This document shows positions 11,706-23,173 of a stretch of DNA of 64,000 bases, piece by piece. The notes beneath the pieces were generated by a model, which was given only the letters and a program-made list of their open reading frames with translations, had not been told where the DNA came from and searched no databases. The stretch's first letter is position 1. The number at the start of each line of letters is the position of its first letter. Source of the DNA: Distichodus sexfasciatus (taxonomy: Eukaryota; Chordata; Actinopteri; Characiformes; Distichodontidae); the NCBI GenBank assembly GCA_032718565.1, contig JAVGVS010000183.1:434617-498616 (forward strand). Reading direction: 5' to 3'. The translations under genes were made by a program, and so were the position numbers.

Positions 11706-11753
11706 TATATATATATAGATATAGATATAGATATAGATATAGATATAGAGCAG

Positions 11754-11790
<37 letters not shown>
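11706..11790. repeat. Microsatellite: GATATA then GT
   Basis: TATATATAGATATAGATATA repeats run into GATATATGTGTGTG and a (GT)n run of about 16 units. Confidence 0.95.
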
Positions 11791-11796
<6 letters not shown>

Positions 11797-12204
11797 GATT
11801 CGTTCAAACTTTAAAAGCCTGAAGTACTGCTAAGACTTTTTTTGAACATCTATGTACTTTTTAAGTACTAAATCTACATGTTAATTTGAATTTTTCCTTA
11901 CTATCTGCAAGTTACACTCACAGATATTTCTTGGTATGTGAGAACATTTTTTAATCGGTACCATAATGTCTGAAGAACGTTTCCACCCCATAGAACATTT
12001 CAAACAAGTCAAAGGATTTATGCCAATGGTTCCATATAACCCTGGATTATAAACATCTTCATGATTATGTGTTTTGCTGGGCAGTGACCAGGACACGCCA
12101 TTTGTCCTGATCTGAATTATTGAGAATTATACAGTAAGTTTAATATGTGCGTCTTTTAACGTGGGAGAGTTCTGTCTCCAAAGGACACCTACTGTTCAGG
12201 CATT

Positions 12205-12239
12205 ACTACTACTACTACTACTATTACTAATAATATTAA

Positions 12240-12317
<78 letters not shown>
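12205..12317. repeat. (ACT)n, (AAT)n and (ATT)n runs forming a self-complementary block
   Basis: About five ACT units are followed by (AAT)n of about eleven units and then directly by (ATT)n of about seventeen. AAT and ATT are reverse complements, so the two halves can pair into one long hairpin or cruciform. Confidence 0.95.
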
Positions 12318-12318
<1 letters not shown>

Positions 12319-12515
12319 TTGGGATTTAGAAGCAAATGAGTTTGGAATAATTTGTTATCTGTGTATCTACTAAGTGTTCAATACAGTTCTTACTGGAATG
12401 CTGTCATAGACATAACCTTATTGTTTTACTACAATTATTAATGCAACATAACAATGCAAATCGAACATATTACCTAACAAGTAAGCAAATTGGAAGAAAC
12501 GTAAAATGCGACACA

Positions 12516-12709
12516 TTACGTAAATCACAATTGACGGAACTCGCTCGGTAGCGCCCTCTATGTGCATTTTCAAGGTATGTCCACAAAGTGGCTCATCTCG
12601 CTTCATGGGTCCTGTTAAACTGCGCGTTAACCCACTACACAGTACGCAAGTGCGGAACGGCCACTCATTCACAAAATTCCCAGCAAACCTGCTTTATTCC
12701 CACACAGAC
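12516..12709 (+). promoter_or_regulatory. mydgf 5' region with a TTACGTAA site
   Basis: TTACGTAA (12516-12523) is a perfect palindromic bZIP site of the C/EBP or PAR (D-box) type. The stretch up to the start codon at 12710 is richer in CG (CGGAACTCGCTCGGTAGCGC) than the surrounding DNA. No TATA box is evident. The transcription start is not defined by the sequence. Confidence 0.45.
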
Positions 12710-15700
12710 ATGGCTTTCGGACAGAATTCCAGCAGCTCGTGCGTGTCGGTTTGCGGGATGTTGCTGCTTTTACTATCAGCATTGACTTTTACTCACGTTA
12801 GTGCTTCTTCTGAGAGAACCAAAACAGCGGAGTTTAACGTGAAACCGGGAGGTGTGGTGCATTCGTTCTCTGAAAAAATTGTAAGTAACATGACTTTCGG
12901 CACTTAGACATTTCATTTTATAGCGCAGTAGACTCAAAACAGTTGTGATTTGCTGCGTGCACGGAATGTTATTGTATTTAGTGTTAACAATAATGTTTAT
13001 GTGAGCGTGTTTAGCTAACAAACAGCCCAGTGCATGGAGAAAAACCAAACTATTTAGGTCATTTGCGTGCATGCCAGTTCCAAAACAAGCAAAGAATCGT
13101 AAATGTAAGCTTATTTAATGTTTGTGTTAGTTACTTCACGTTTTTATTGCTAACATAAAATAGGCTTACATTTACGGTTCCTAGCATTTTGATCGAAATC
13201 TTACTTACTTGCATACAAGGAAATGACTCGAATATTTTTATTTTGCTGCATGAACTGTCGCCATTATTATGTTTTGTGTATGATAATATTACAATACATG
13301 CAGGATTATTTATTTTTTGTGTTGGCGATCTTTTCTGACATAAAAAAAAAAGATTTTGACCCTAAGATTATTTTTTATTTTAAACTTAAATTAGTGCCAA
13401 AATTTGCATTACATATACAGACACAGTATTACTTCATAAAATATTAAATAGCCTATCATAACGTTTTTTTAAATTCTGTATTATATTAAATAATTACTGT
13501 TAAATAAACTCCAAGTCTTAAAGAAAGTCTCGTTGTTTGAAATTTCCCGACACGTCATCAACACGATGCCACAAGTCAGCTATTCATTGGTCAAGAGGCG
13601 GGGCGTGAACAGTTAACTCCGCCTTTAGCTCCATTTGGACTCAGCTCATTGGTCAGTGGCTTGTGTGAGGCGTTTCCTGTTTTGTGGCGCCATCTAGCGG
13701 AAAAGACGCGAAAAGGACAGTTGGATCTTCTCATCACTTGAAGGTGCATCTGGACAAAATTATATGCGGGGCAAATATTAATTAAATGTAATGGGTATTT
13801 TAATAAGGTGAGTGTGGGCTCTTTTATTAATATTTTGAGCCCAATGTCATTTGAATTCAGATGAAAAACTAAAAAAAAGTTAGTATTTGAAGACATTTTC
13901 AACCCTGTGCACAAAACTAATCTACAGCTTTTATTTTCTAGAAAGACTATGAATGCATCTTCACCTATGCGTCACAAGGAGGTACAAACGAGGTGAGATT
14001 TTGTAAGATTTGTGAGATCTGAGTGTGAATATATTTATATGACATTGTGATCTGCAGTGAGAGCAGGGCGCAGGTAGAGGAAAGGCTGGAGAGGTGGAGA
14101 TTTGTGCTGGAGAAGAGAGGAATGAAGATTAGTCGCAGCAAGACAGAATACATGTGTGTAAATGAGAGGGGCACAAGTGGAACAGTGATGTTACAGGGAG
14201 TAGAAGTAAAGAAGGTACAGGACTTCAAGTACTTAGGGTCTACGGTCCAAAGTAACGGAGAGAGTGGAAAAGAGGTGAAGAAGCGTGTGCAAGCAGGTTG
14301 GAATGGGTGGAGAAAAGTGTCAGGTGTGATAAAAGGGTTTCAGCAAGAATGAAAGGAAAGGTGTACAAGACAGTAGTGAGACCAGCCATGGTGTGTGGTT
14401 TGGAGACAGTGCCAATGAGGAAAAGACAGGAGGCAGAACTGGAGGTTGCAGAGCTCAAGATGCTGAGGTTCTCTTTGGGAGTGACGAGGATGGATAGGAT
14501 CCGGAATGAGTTCATCAGAGGGACAGCTTATGTTAGATGTTTTAGTGATAAAGTCAGAGAGGCCAGACTGAGATGGTTTGGACACGTCCAGAGGAGAGAC
14601 AATGAGTACATAGGTAGAAGGATGCTGAGGTTGGAGCTGCCAGGTAGGAGACTGAGAGGAAGACCAAAAAGGAGATTTATGGATGTGGTGGAAGAGGATA
14701 TGAAGTTAGTCGGTGTGAGGGTAGAGGATGCAGAGGATAGGACTAGATGGAGACAGATGATTCGCTGTGGCGACCCCTGAAGGGAAAAGCCGAAAGAGGA
14801 AGAAGAAGAAGATTGTCTGTATATTTAAACACATATCTAGCCTGTTTCAGCACCACTAAAGAACCACTAAAACGTATTCTGCAATAAACATAAAGCTGTT
14901 ACATGTTTTAATTCTTGTTAGAATCTGTCTTCTGCACACGTCGTCTCGATGTCTCGTCTCGTGAGCTGATTCTCATCACACCCCTACTAGTAATGACCAG
15001 ATATACTAACTCATTGACTTTAAATCCAGTATCGAATCATCACACACTTCTTATTTTGCTTCAAGAACCGTCTGTTAAACAGAGCAGTACTACAAAAGCT
15101 CATGCTGATATATTTTGATTGTGTCTTTAGTGTTCTGTCGGATACAGAAAATCACAAAGAGTTGAATTTGTGCATTGGGCATGAAAGTAGCGCGCCTTGT
15201 AATGACTCAGTGTGGTCACAATTAAACACCGATACCAATAATTGACAAAATGCGTAATATTGTCCCCCCGATAATCGGTAAATAATAACTTAAAAGTTTA
15301 TAATTCAAAAGAAATGTAAAAGTTGAAAAACTAAAAGTTTGATAGTTTCACTTATTCAGCTCTAAGAACAAATTTAAGCTATGTACAGTTGTCTAATATT
15401 TGTATATTTTAGATTGTATTTGAAAATAAAACATGAAATTATATTGCAAATAACGATTGTTTTGTTAATCGATTAATCTGCAGATTATTTTTTCAATTAA
15501 TCGATTGTTAATCGGATAAAAAAGGAAAAAAGTGTGAAAGTTCTGATTACTCATCGTCTTGGAGTTTGATTTTATTGCTTTTGATTTTTTATTTTTATTT
15601 GATTTTGACATTATGCTGATGTAACAGTGCGTGTATGTGTGTGTTTTCTCCCGTGCAGCAGTGGCAGATGAGCGTGGGTCTGAGTGACGATGAAGGTCTT

Positions 15701-18700
15701 TTCTCCTGCTCGGTCTGGAGGTAGGTGTAATAAATCCCACAGTGGAGCACTGACGCATACTCAAGATTTTATATTCACTCCATAAAGGTCAGAAAGATCT
15801 GATGGTAGTGTAGCAACACATTTTATAGTATCGCCTCTTTTCTTGGATCAGAGATTAGTTTTGATTCAGAAGCCAAAAACGTAAGGGCAATAAGTCAAAA
15901 AAAGCTGCTCTGTACCTTTGTTAATAAATTTGTACCTTTGTTATAAATTTTTTCAGTGTTGCATTCTAAATCCAGTCCAAATCCCCCCAAAAATTGTTAT
16001 ATCGTGTGGAGCCACGAGATCTGGCGATATTAAAACGTGACAGTATTTCTCATTAAGGTGAAAAGCTGTCTTGTTAATTAGTGTGGTGTCTAGGGCTGCA
16101 CAATATATCGCAAATTTATCGTCATCGCGATATCAACATGCGCAATATACATATCGCGAAAGACTGACTGAACTGCGATAAATGGTGTTTTTCCAAAGCT
16201 CTTCATATCAACATATTTGGCCAGTCAGATGGAGCCTACTGCCTTATGCCCGCCCCTAGTAGTCAGAGTCTGGAGTCTATGTTACCAGCAAATCCAAAGC
16301 AGAAAAACATTAACACTATAAAGGCTAAGTTTTTACTTACTTATCGCATGTGATATCGCCATCGCAACACTCAACAACATTATCGCATATCTCATGTTTT
16401 CCTAATATCGTGCAGCCCTAGTGGTGTCCCAGAAGTCTGAGCGCTCAGTGGAACTTTCACCAGCAAAATCTGACATCTGGCTCATTTGACCTTCAAATAT
16501 GGTTCCAAGCTCATACGGCGAATAGCAGCAGATCTTTCCAGCACGACACCAAAAGCAGCAACAAAAAGACGAGTTGTGGGTTATGTGAAGATTTTGGGTG
16601 TGATGTGTCGGCAGTATCCTAGTCTAATTGTATCTGTTACTGTTCCCTAAATCTGTTGATGTTGCAGGGATTACACCTGTAGCGTGTTTTAATGAAGATG
16701 TTGATTTTATACTGTACTATATGATGATTTAATAAGATGATTTACACTTCAATTAGAAGTTGGAATCTGATGCACAGAAATGGTGTGAAGAGATGCAGGA
16801 GGAATCATATAAGAGTCCAGTCATTTCATGCACTAAATACATTGCAATTGCACATGACTTTTCATGTCTTTTAGTTGAATAAAAGCATATATTCCATTCA
16901 TGTTTCATTAATGAAGTTAGCTTTAAAATACTGTTCAAACCTCGTCTCGTCTTGTGCATTGTCTCATGAGCAGATTGTCTCCTCACACCCCTAATAATGA
17001 CCAAAACTGTCGCTTGAACAGAAATACTACAAAAGCTCATGCTGATATATTTTGTGTCTTTTGTTTTTATATGCTGTCACCAGATGAATGAATCATTAAT
17101 TCTCTCTCTCTCTCTCCCTCTTTTAATGAAAGGCCTCAGGGAAAGTCCTACTTGTTTTTCACACAGTTCAAAGCAGAGATAAAAGGAGCTAAGATCGAGT
17201 ACGCCAGCGCATATGTGAGTATCACTCGTCCCGTGGACTGTTTTTACTGTCGCCGTCAGAGTAACCACACAGCCATAACATTATGACTGGTGAAGAGAAT
17301 GACATTGATGACCTGGAACACTTTGTCCTGTACGTTAATATGTTGGAACCTATTCTTAGGTTCTTAGGAAAAAGTTAAAGGAATACTCCACTTTTTTTGA
17401 AAATAGGCTCATTTTCCAACTCCCCTAGAGTTATATAGATGTGTTTTACCGTTTTTGAATCCATTCAGCCGATCGCCAGGTCTGGCGGTAGCACTTTTAG
17501 CATAGCTTAGCATAAATCATTGAATCTGATTAGACCATTAGCATCTCACTATAAAATGACTAAAGAGTTTCGATATTTTTTCTATTTAAAACTTGACTCT
17601 TCTGTAGTTGCATCGTGTACTAAGTCTGGCGGAAAATGAAAAGTTGCGATTTTATAGGCCGATATGGCTAGGAACTATACTCTCATTCCGGCCTAATAAT
17701 CAAGGAATTTTGCAGCCGTACCATGGGTGCAGCAGGCGCAATGATATTACGCAGCGCCTGAAATAAGTCCCCAGCTAGGTAACTTCCAAAGTGACTGGCA
17801 CTATGTTTGTGTAGTTGCTGAGTTACAGCCAGCGAGTTGCTTAGTGGCTGGATTTACCTGTGTGTGATTAGCCATGGTTGTGTGCGTTGTAAAGGGCTGT
17901 AATAGTAAGTCGAAGGTGTATTCCACCGTCAAGTTTCATAGAATTCCAACGAAAAACAAGCAACGAAAGAATCAATGGCTAGCTGCTCTGCCATAGACTG
18001 TTCAGCTACACTTTCCACACTTTCCTGTCTTTCACGCTCTAAAAGTTCATCTTCTGTGTATTCAGGTTCAAACAGATAGGGTTCAGGATCTGCACCAAAG
18101 AAAATGTTTTCTGAATCGTCTCTTACTAATGTCTCCATGGTTGCAAGGCACGCTCTCTGTGCAAGCAGGTGGTCACGTTGGTTATGTTGACAGAAGTTAG
18201 GCTATTAGCAGGCGCTGCATAATATCATTGCGCCTGCTGCACCCATGGTACGGCTGCAAAATTCCTTGATTATTACGCCGGAATGAGAGTATAGTTCCTA
18301 GCCATATCGGCCTATAAAATCGCAACTTTTCATTTTCCGCCAGACTTAGTACACAATGCAACTACAGAAGAGTCAAGTTTTAAATAGGAAAAATATCGAA
18401 ACTCTATAGTCATTTTATAGTGAGATGCTAATGGTCTAATCGGATTCAGTGATTTATGGTAAGCTATGCTAAAAGTGCTACCGCCAGACCCGGCGATTGG
18501 CTGAATGGATTCAAAAATGGTAAAACACATATATATATAACACTAGGGGAGTTGGAAAATGAGCCTATTTTCAAAAAAAGTGGAGTGTTCCTTTAAGTAG
18601 TATATTATACAAGTTTAGAATCCAATAAGATCATGTTTTAGGATTAATTAGTGCTCTTCAGCCCTTCGTGCAGTAGTAGATCTTGTTCTTACCTAACAAC

Positions 18701-20723
18701 AGACATTAAATAAGAAAACATTAGTCGATGTTGGAATCTTTGTGAAAACCTTGTAAATGGGTTTTAAGAAGAAATTTCTGCTTAAGAACGGTTGGTGAAT
18801 GAGGCCGAGTTTTATTATGTACGTAAGGGTGTAAATTAAAACTAGAATAACATTTCCACAAGAAAACACCAATGTGATTGCTGAAGTTTTGTAGCTGTGA
18901 CGTAAAAACTGACCGAGTAGAAAGACTTTGATTAAAATGCATTGAAGTGAATGGGGAAAAAACGAGGGATGATAAAAGTAAGAAAAAGACGAGTGAAACA
19001 GATTGAGATGTGTGTTCAGTGAGGTGGTCTGAGATGTTGTGTGAAAACAGGGAAGCTTTCAAGTCTCAAATCCCATGTATTCTTAATGGGAGAAAATGAA
19101 TGGGTTCCTATGGGAAAAATAAACGAAAGAAGAAAATTATGTAAAAGACGTGCGGTTCATGACGGTTACATATATGCCGGGAGGCTCGTGAGCTCTTGAA
19201 TCACATTGAGTTTGTGAAGAACGGTGGCCGTGCAGTAAACACTGACATTTGAGCTCCATGTTAGTCAATGGGGAAAAAACAGTTGGAACGAGTGCACACA
19301 TCAAAAACATGTTTACAAGCACCCCACGCTGCTATAGGTTAGAAGTGTCTAACACAAAAACCGTAGAAAAATGGGATAATAAGTTATTAATAATATTTGT
19401 CACTATGCAATATTATATCGTTTCATCAGACAACGATGCAAAGTCTGCTGATATCGCAAAGTCTGCTACCATACGATTTTGATTCGATTCAATTCAGGAT
19501 CCTGTGAACATTATGACGAGGACTGTTTTTAAAGAGAACGAAAATATCAAATAATTTCTAAGTTGCTTTTTGGGATGTGATATGAATGGAAGTGATGGTG
19601 TTAAATCAGCATATCGTCGCTGTGGAGTAGAAACCTTGTAAGTCCATTTTTGGTCATTTTTATTTTTTTGCTGTAAAACAATTCTATTGGTCAGTCTTCA
19701 CGGCTTGATAGTGTTATACGACAATGTTCATATATTATGAATATACTTTTTCAATTTCCTGAAAAATAACCGCTTTGGACATAAAATGTTTCCGCCGGAC
19801 GGCAGACTTTGTGATATCAGCAGACGTCAGATTGTCGTTCATTGAATTAGTATAATATTGCATCGTGATGAAGCTTGTGATCTACTCTTCTTATATGGGT
19901 TCATGTGGTCGTAATGTTATGGTGGATTAGTTTAGGTGACAGTTGACACTGCTTAAATTGTTGTTTTACAGTTTTACTTGCATCATAAATGACGAAATAC
20001 ATCCGCAATGTTGAAACGTGTGTGTGTGTGTAAACTTCTTTCCGGTCTGAGCTGGAACGCTCTTGATGGAGGCTTAATTTGTAAGCATAAATCTTGTCAT
20101 TTCAGATTAAAAGTGTGTGTGCTGTTGGTAGGAGTTATTGCACAGCATGGCCTCATCATAAAAATCATTTTTGACACGAAGATCAAATCATTGGGTGGCC
20201 CAGACCCTGGTGTATAAAAGCTGAAAAAAGTCAAACTTCAAAAAGAATGTTTCTGAAATAATAAGAGCTCAGACGCTTTTCATTTTCTCGGATTTTTCAG
20301 TGCAGTCTTTGGTATTCCTCCCACTTTGTTCCACTCCTCGCTTTGTGTCTGGTGTCAGTCATTGCTTGTTTTTTCTCTCTCTCTCGCTCTCTCTCTCTGT
20401 CTCGTTCAGTCCCAGGCGGCTGTGGGAGGTCAAAGGGATGTAGCTTTGAAGGAGGAGGAGTACACAGTAGGCGACACCACAGGTGAGCCTTCCTCCCCCC
20501 ACTCATGTTTTTATATTTTCTTGGTGTCATCCCCTCTGCCGAATTTCCAGCCCGAAGCGTGACTGCGTCTCCGCCATAACGGAATGCAGCTGTACAGCTT
20601 TCTTGTCTTAACGCCAGTTCTCCTTCTCTCCTTTTTTCCCCAGTAACTCACAAGGACGGAAAGTTCCGCGCCGAACTCTCGAAACTGACCGTGATTGGCC
20701 GGACGCGCCACGACGAGCTCTGA
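12710..20723 (+). CDS. mydgf: Myeloid-derived growth factor, six exons
   Basis: Secretory-pathway protein, in mammals a paracrine heart-repair factor also held in the ER/Golgi. Exons are 12710-12880, 13942-13992, 15659-15720, 17133-17214, 20410-20482 and 20644-20723: 519 bases, 172 aa (human about 173). The start lies in a good context (GACATGG). A hydrophobic signal peptide (MLLLLLSALTF) ends near residue 32. The FNVKPGGVVHSFS, FTYASQGGTNEQWQMS and RPQGKSYLFFTQFKAE blocks identify the family. C62 and C91 match the conserved disulfide pair. The C-terminus is HDEL, a textbook ER-retrieval signal; mammals end in RTEL. Introns hold a LINE fragment, a hAT MITE, a Kolobok element and an inverted-repeat element. 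The polyadenylation signal AATAAA lies at 21273-21278. Confidence 0.97.
13576..13690. promoter_or_regulatory. CCAAT and GC-box cluster inside mydgf intron 1
   Basis: Two ATTGGTCA motifs (reverse CCAAT) at about 13586 and 13649 flank GGCGGGGCG (13597-13605) and CTCCGCC. It looks like a small promoter or enhancer just upstream of exon 2. No gene start is visible on either strand. Confidence 0.35.
14039..14815 (+). mobile_element. 5'-truncated, frameshifted LINE (reverse transcriptase C-terminal part)
   Basis: The translation runs from DIVICSESRAQVEERLERW, just behind the catalytic YADD box, through KYLGSTVQSNGE to RMKGKVYKTVVRPAMVCGLE, RWFGHVQRRD, RRMLRLELPGRR and WRQMIRCGDP, a reverse transcriptase tail common in fish LINEs. 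The two halves are in different frames, with the shift near 14320-14335, so it is dead. It ends in a GAA-rich tail (AGGAAGAAGAAGAAG), as expected of target-primed insertion. It sits about 45 bases behind mydgf exon 2, in the same orientation. Confidence 0.9.
16091..16420. mobile_element. hAT MITE with perfect 8-bp target duplication
   Basis: Ends TAGGGCTGCAC and GTGCAGCCCTA are inverted repeats. Both flanks are GTGGTGTC (16083-16090 and 16421-16428), the 8-base duplication typical of hAT. The 330-base interior is ATATCG-rich and non-coding. It lies in mydgf intron 3. Confidence 0.92.
17874..17996 (+). pseudogene. N-terminal THAP zinc-finger fragment of a Kolobok transposase
   Basis: A 40-residue frame opens MVVCVVKGCNSKSK and continues with TVKFHRIPTKNK and QWLAAL before a stop. 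The Cys-x4-Cys pair, the KFHRIP block and the tryptophan of WLAAL match the first half of a THAP DNA-binding domain. The C-x2-H pair that completes the zinc site is missing, so the fragment cannot be a working finger. It is probably cut off by the internal deletion. Confidence 0.75.
17990..18138 (-). pseudogene. N-terminal fragment of the element's second gene, reverse strand
   Basis: The reverse-strand frame opens METLVRDDSENIFFGADPEP and continues with YLFEPEYTEDELLERE before running into the antisense of the THAP fragment. The acidic start resembles N-termini I recall from fish proteins annotated as P2X7-like (a cysteine-rich domain without the channel). That link is from memory and unproven. 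The real product would be longer; only its start survives. Confidence 0.45.
19395..19872. mobile_element. Inverted-repeat element in mydgf intron 4
   Basis: ATGCAATATTATATCGTTTC and GCAAAGTCTGCTGATATCGC on the left are mirrored on the right by GCAGACTTTGTGATATCAGC and TATAATATTGCAT. Arms of about 60-70 bases enclose about 330 bases. Fragments of the same end occur near 27140-27230, 29759-29850 and 60030-60130. Confidence 0.65.
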
Positions 20724-21300
20724 TTGGCTGAGAAGTCGGTCCTAACGGAAGAAGAAGAAAAAAAGAATGGATTAGGCTCTGGAAAGTTCTGGAAGTTCGA
20801 CCACCAAACTGTTGTGCTAAACCCAGACAGAGTTGAAGACGAAATATACTCTGATCATCACAAATATAAAAGACAATATATCAGACACCAGTGGGCAAAA
20901 AATGATGATTAAAGCTTCTGGATGTCTGTGTAATCTGTAAACTTAATATTTCTGTCTTAAAAGCAGGTGACGGGTGTCTTTTTGTGCTTCTTTTCCTCTG
21001 TACGTAACCACCTGCACCTGTTTACCCCTCTACCTGGGTTACACTTTTTGGCACTGGTATTTAATTGGTTTTAAATGCTTTAAAGCTCAGCGTACAAAAC
21101 GTTACATTAAACACACAGAAATGTATACACACCGCTAAATCCGTATAGATGATCTTCATTTTTGTTTGAATTCCTCCTCGTTGAAAAAGACTTCCTCTGT
21201 CTGTATCTGCAGGTGATTAAAAAACAGGACGTTTTGTACAAGGCCTAAATATACTGTAGATCTTCAGATTTTAATAAATAAAGTTGTTTTTCCATCAGGG
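20724..21300 (+). other. mydgf 3'UTR
   Basis: Runs from the stop codon to AATAAA at 21273-21278, with a second overlapping hexamer at 21277-21282. Cleavage is expected near 21295. No repeat is recognised in it. Confidence 0.75.
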
Positions 21301-21517
21301 AGAAGACGTTTCCATCTGCTTTATGTGATATGATATGATATAACCAAAAGGTAGTGCTGGCCAGTTGCAAACTAAAAATGATATTTTGTTCAGTAGCTTA
21401 GCAGTAGCAAAACTATTTTTTAAATGCGGTAGCCTTTCCAGTAACTTCTCTTCATAAATTTAAGTGTATGATTGTCTACTACGTTACTACATTAGCAAGA
21501 CTGTTATAGGCTAATGT

Positions 21518-21720
21518 ACACTATGTTAGTTGCTAACATAGTTAGCAACCATGCTTTGGGGAAATGCACCCCAGTGCGGCTTCCATTTCTCATTTTCAGG
21601 GAGAGTTTCCCTAAAAGCAGTGTGGGGTGAGGGCCCTTGCTCAGGGATCCAGTGATGGTAGGACTCGAGGGAGGACTCGAAACCCACAACCTTTTGTTTG
21701 AGAGCCGAGTTTTTGCGTTT
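21518..21720 (-). mobile_element. Diverged tRNA-headed SINE, family C
   Basis: Contains CTTGCTCAGGGATCCAGTGATGG and a reverse B-box (GGACTCGAAACCCACAACC), in the same order as the copies at 47565-47800 and 56436-57250. The head is decayed. Confidence 0.55.
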
Positions 21721-23173
21721 GCTTTTAGAGTATATTACAGAACAAATATTAAGTAGTGCTGCATGGAACAGCTTGGATGTAGTTATCTGCTTTTTCTCTG
21801 TGGCTTGTAGTGTAGCTAACTACTACATTAAAACTAACTGCTAGTTCGTAGCTTGAACAGCTTCTGTTTAAAAGTAGCTTCCACATCACTGCCAAAAGGT
21901 ACGTTAATGATGCTGGAATGGCTAACTCCTAATTGAGATTTCAAAGCTTCATTAAAACCGTACGGGCCTTGAGTGATTTACATCATGAAACGCAATCGTT
22001 GTAACTGGAGGTTAACGACTTTCTAATTTTCCTCCACATTAGCCTTTGCTAAAGCGGCGCAGCGCGGACCGTCGGTGCATATTCATGATGCCACAGCTGG
22101 TGTTTGCCTTTGTTATTTTTATTGTGCTGTCATTATTTTAACATGGAGCCCCTTTTCCACTCTGCTCAGCAGAAATTTTCCCTGCAAATAATTGTGTTTT
22201 GTACAATAAGCCACCCCCAAATACACACACACACACACACACACACACACTCCTTTATGGCTAAAAGCCAAAGCTTCCAATCTGGGCGTTCTTCCAGATG
22301 TTCATGTTAATCAATTAAGCATAAGCAATATTTTCCCCTAAAATACCCAGGTGAGTTGCTAATGTTTGAATAAAGCGATCAGTGTTATGATGAGCGACTC
22401 TGAAAGACTTTATATCTTTCAGGATGTCCTGAGCTGCTCATTAAAATGAAAAATAATGCAGCTAATTCCCTCATGTTTTACCCCATTTCTTGGTGTGTAC
22501 TCACTGCAGTAAATGTTGCAAAAGTCATTGCCCACTAGAGGGCGATGTGCTCGGTGCATCAGCAACATCTGGCACTAATGTTTCCAGATTTTTGCCCAAA
22601 ATCTTAAAAGATGTTTGAACAAACAACAAGTTATTAATAGTTATTAACAAATTATTTGTGCTAATAGATCTGACAGCAGTGGTATCTATTCCTGACCTCT
22701 CAAAAACGTATTGTGCCATTGGCCGTTCATTAGTTAATATCCATAAGCATAAATATTAAAACATAATATTTTAAAATATTAAAAAAAAAAAGCTTGAAAC
22801 GTAACATTATTTTAGCTTGCATGATGCTTTACCTTTTTGTATGAACAAAAACGGACGACCATTTTCGCAAACTTCCCCAGCAGCCGTCTACTTTTTACAC
22901 TCCCATTACCCACTCTTCAACAAACAAGCTACAAGTACCCTGAGATCTGCAGCAAGATTTGTAGGCCCGACTTTCCTAAACACACTGCTCTGATTGTGAT
23001 TTGTGTTTGAAAAAGTGAACCACCAAAATCGGTCCAAACTCTCAGACCGTACTTACCTAACGGTGCCCGTCACCTTGGATACCGACTTCTTCCAAAAAAG
23101 GTGAGTAATCTTTCGCTAGCTGCCCTAAAGCAGCTGCCATCGCCTTTTCTTCCCCCCCCTCCGCCACTTCCCT
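21721..23173. other. Spacer between mydgf and the Largen-like gene
   Basis: mydgf and the Largen-like gene are transcribed toward each other here. A (CA)n run lies at about 22221-22250. The 3'UTR of the Largen-like gene must start in this interval. A reverse AATAAA is present around 22116-22121, but its use is uncertain. No other gene is seen. Confidence 0.55.

Larger units (their letters stand above)
9841..12515. other. Spacer between nmrk2 and mydgf
   Basis: No gene is recognised. It holds a dispersed repeat copy (10241-10560, same family as 7520-7805), a GATATA/GT microsatellite and an AAT/ATT run listed separately. The rest is AT-rich with only short open frames. Confidence 0.6.
17379..18592. 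mobile_element. Non-autonomous Kolobok element with about 380-bp inverted repeats
   Basis: Ends AGGAATACTCC and GGAGTGTTCCT are flanked by TTAA on both sides (17375-17378 and 18593-18596). The arms pair over about 380 bases (17379-17760 with 18210-18592). TTAA duplication together with a THAP reading frame inside points to Kolobok. The centre holds two truncated open frames facing each other (listed separately). It lies in mydgf intron 4 and may form a large foldback in the pre-mRNA. Confidence 0.85.

Noticed and set aside
18330..18530. 66-residue minus-strand frame
   Set aside because: Lies wholly in the right inverted repeat of the Kolobok element.
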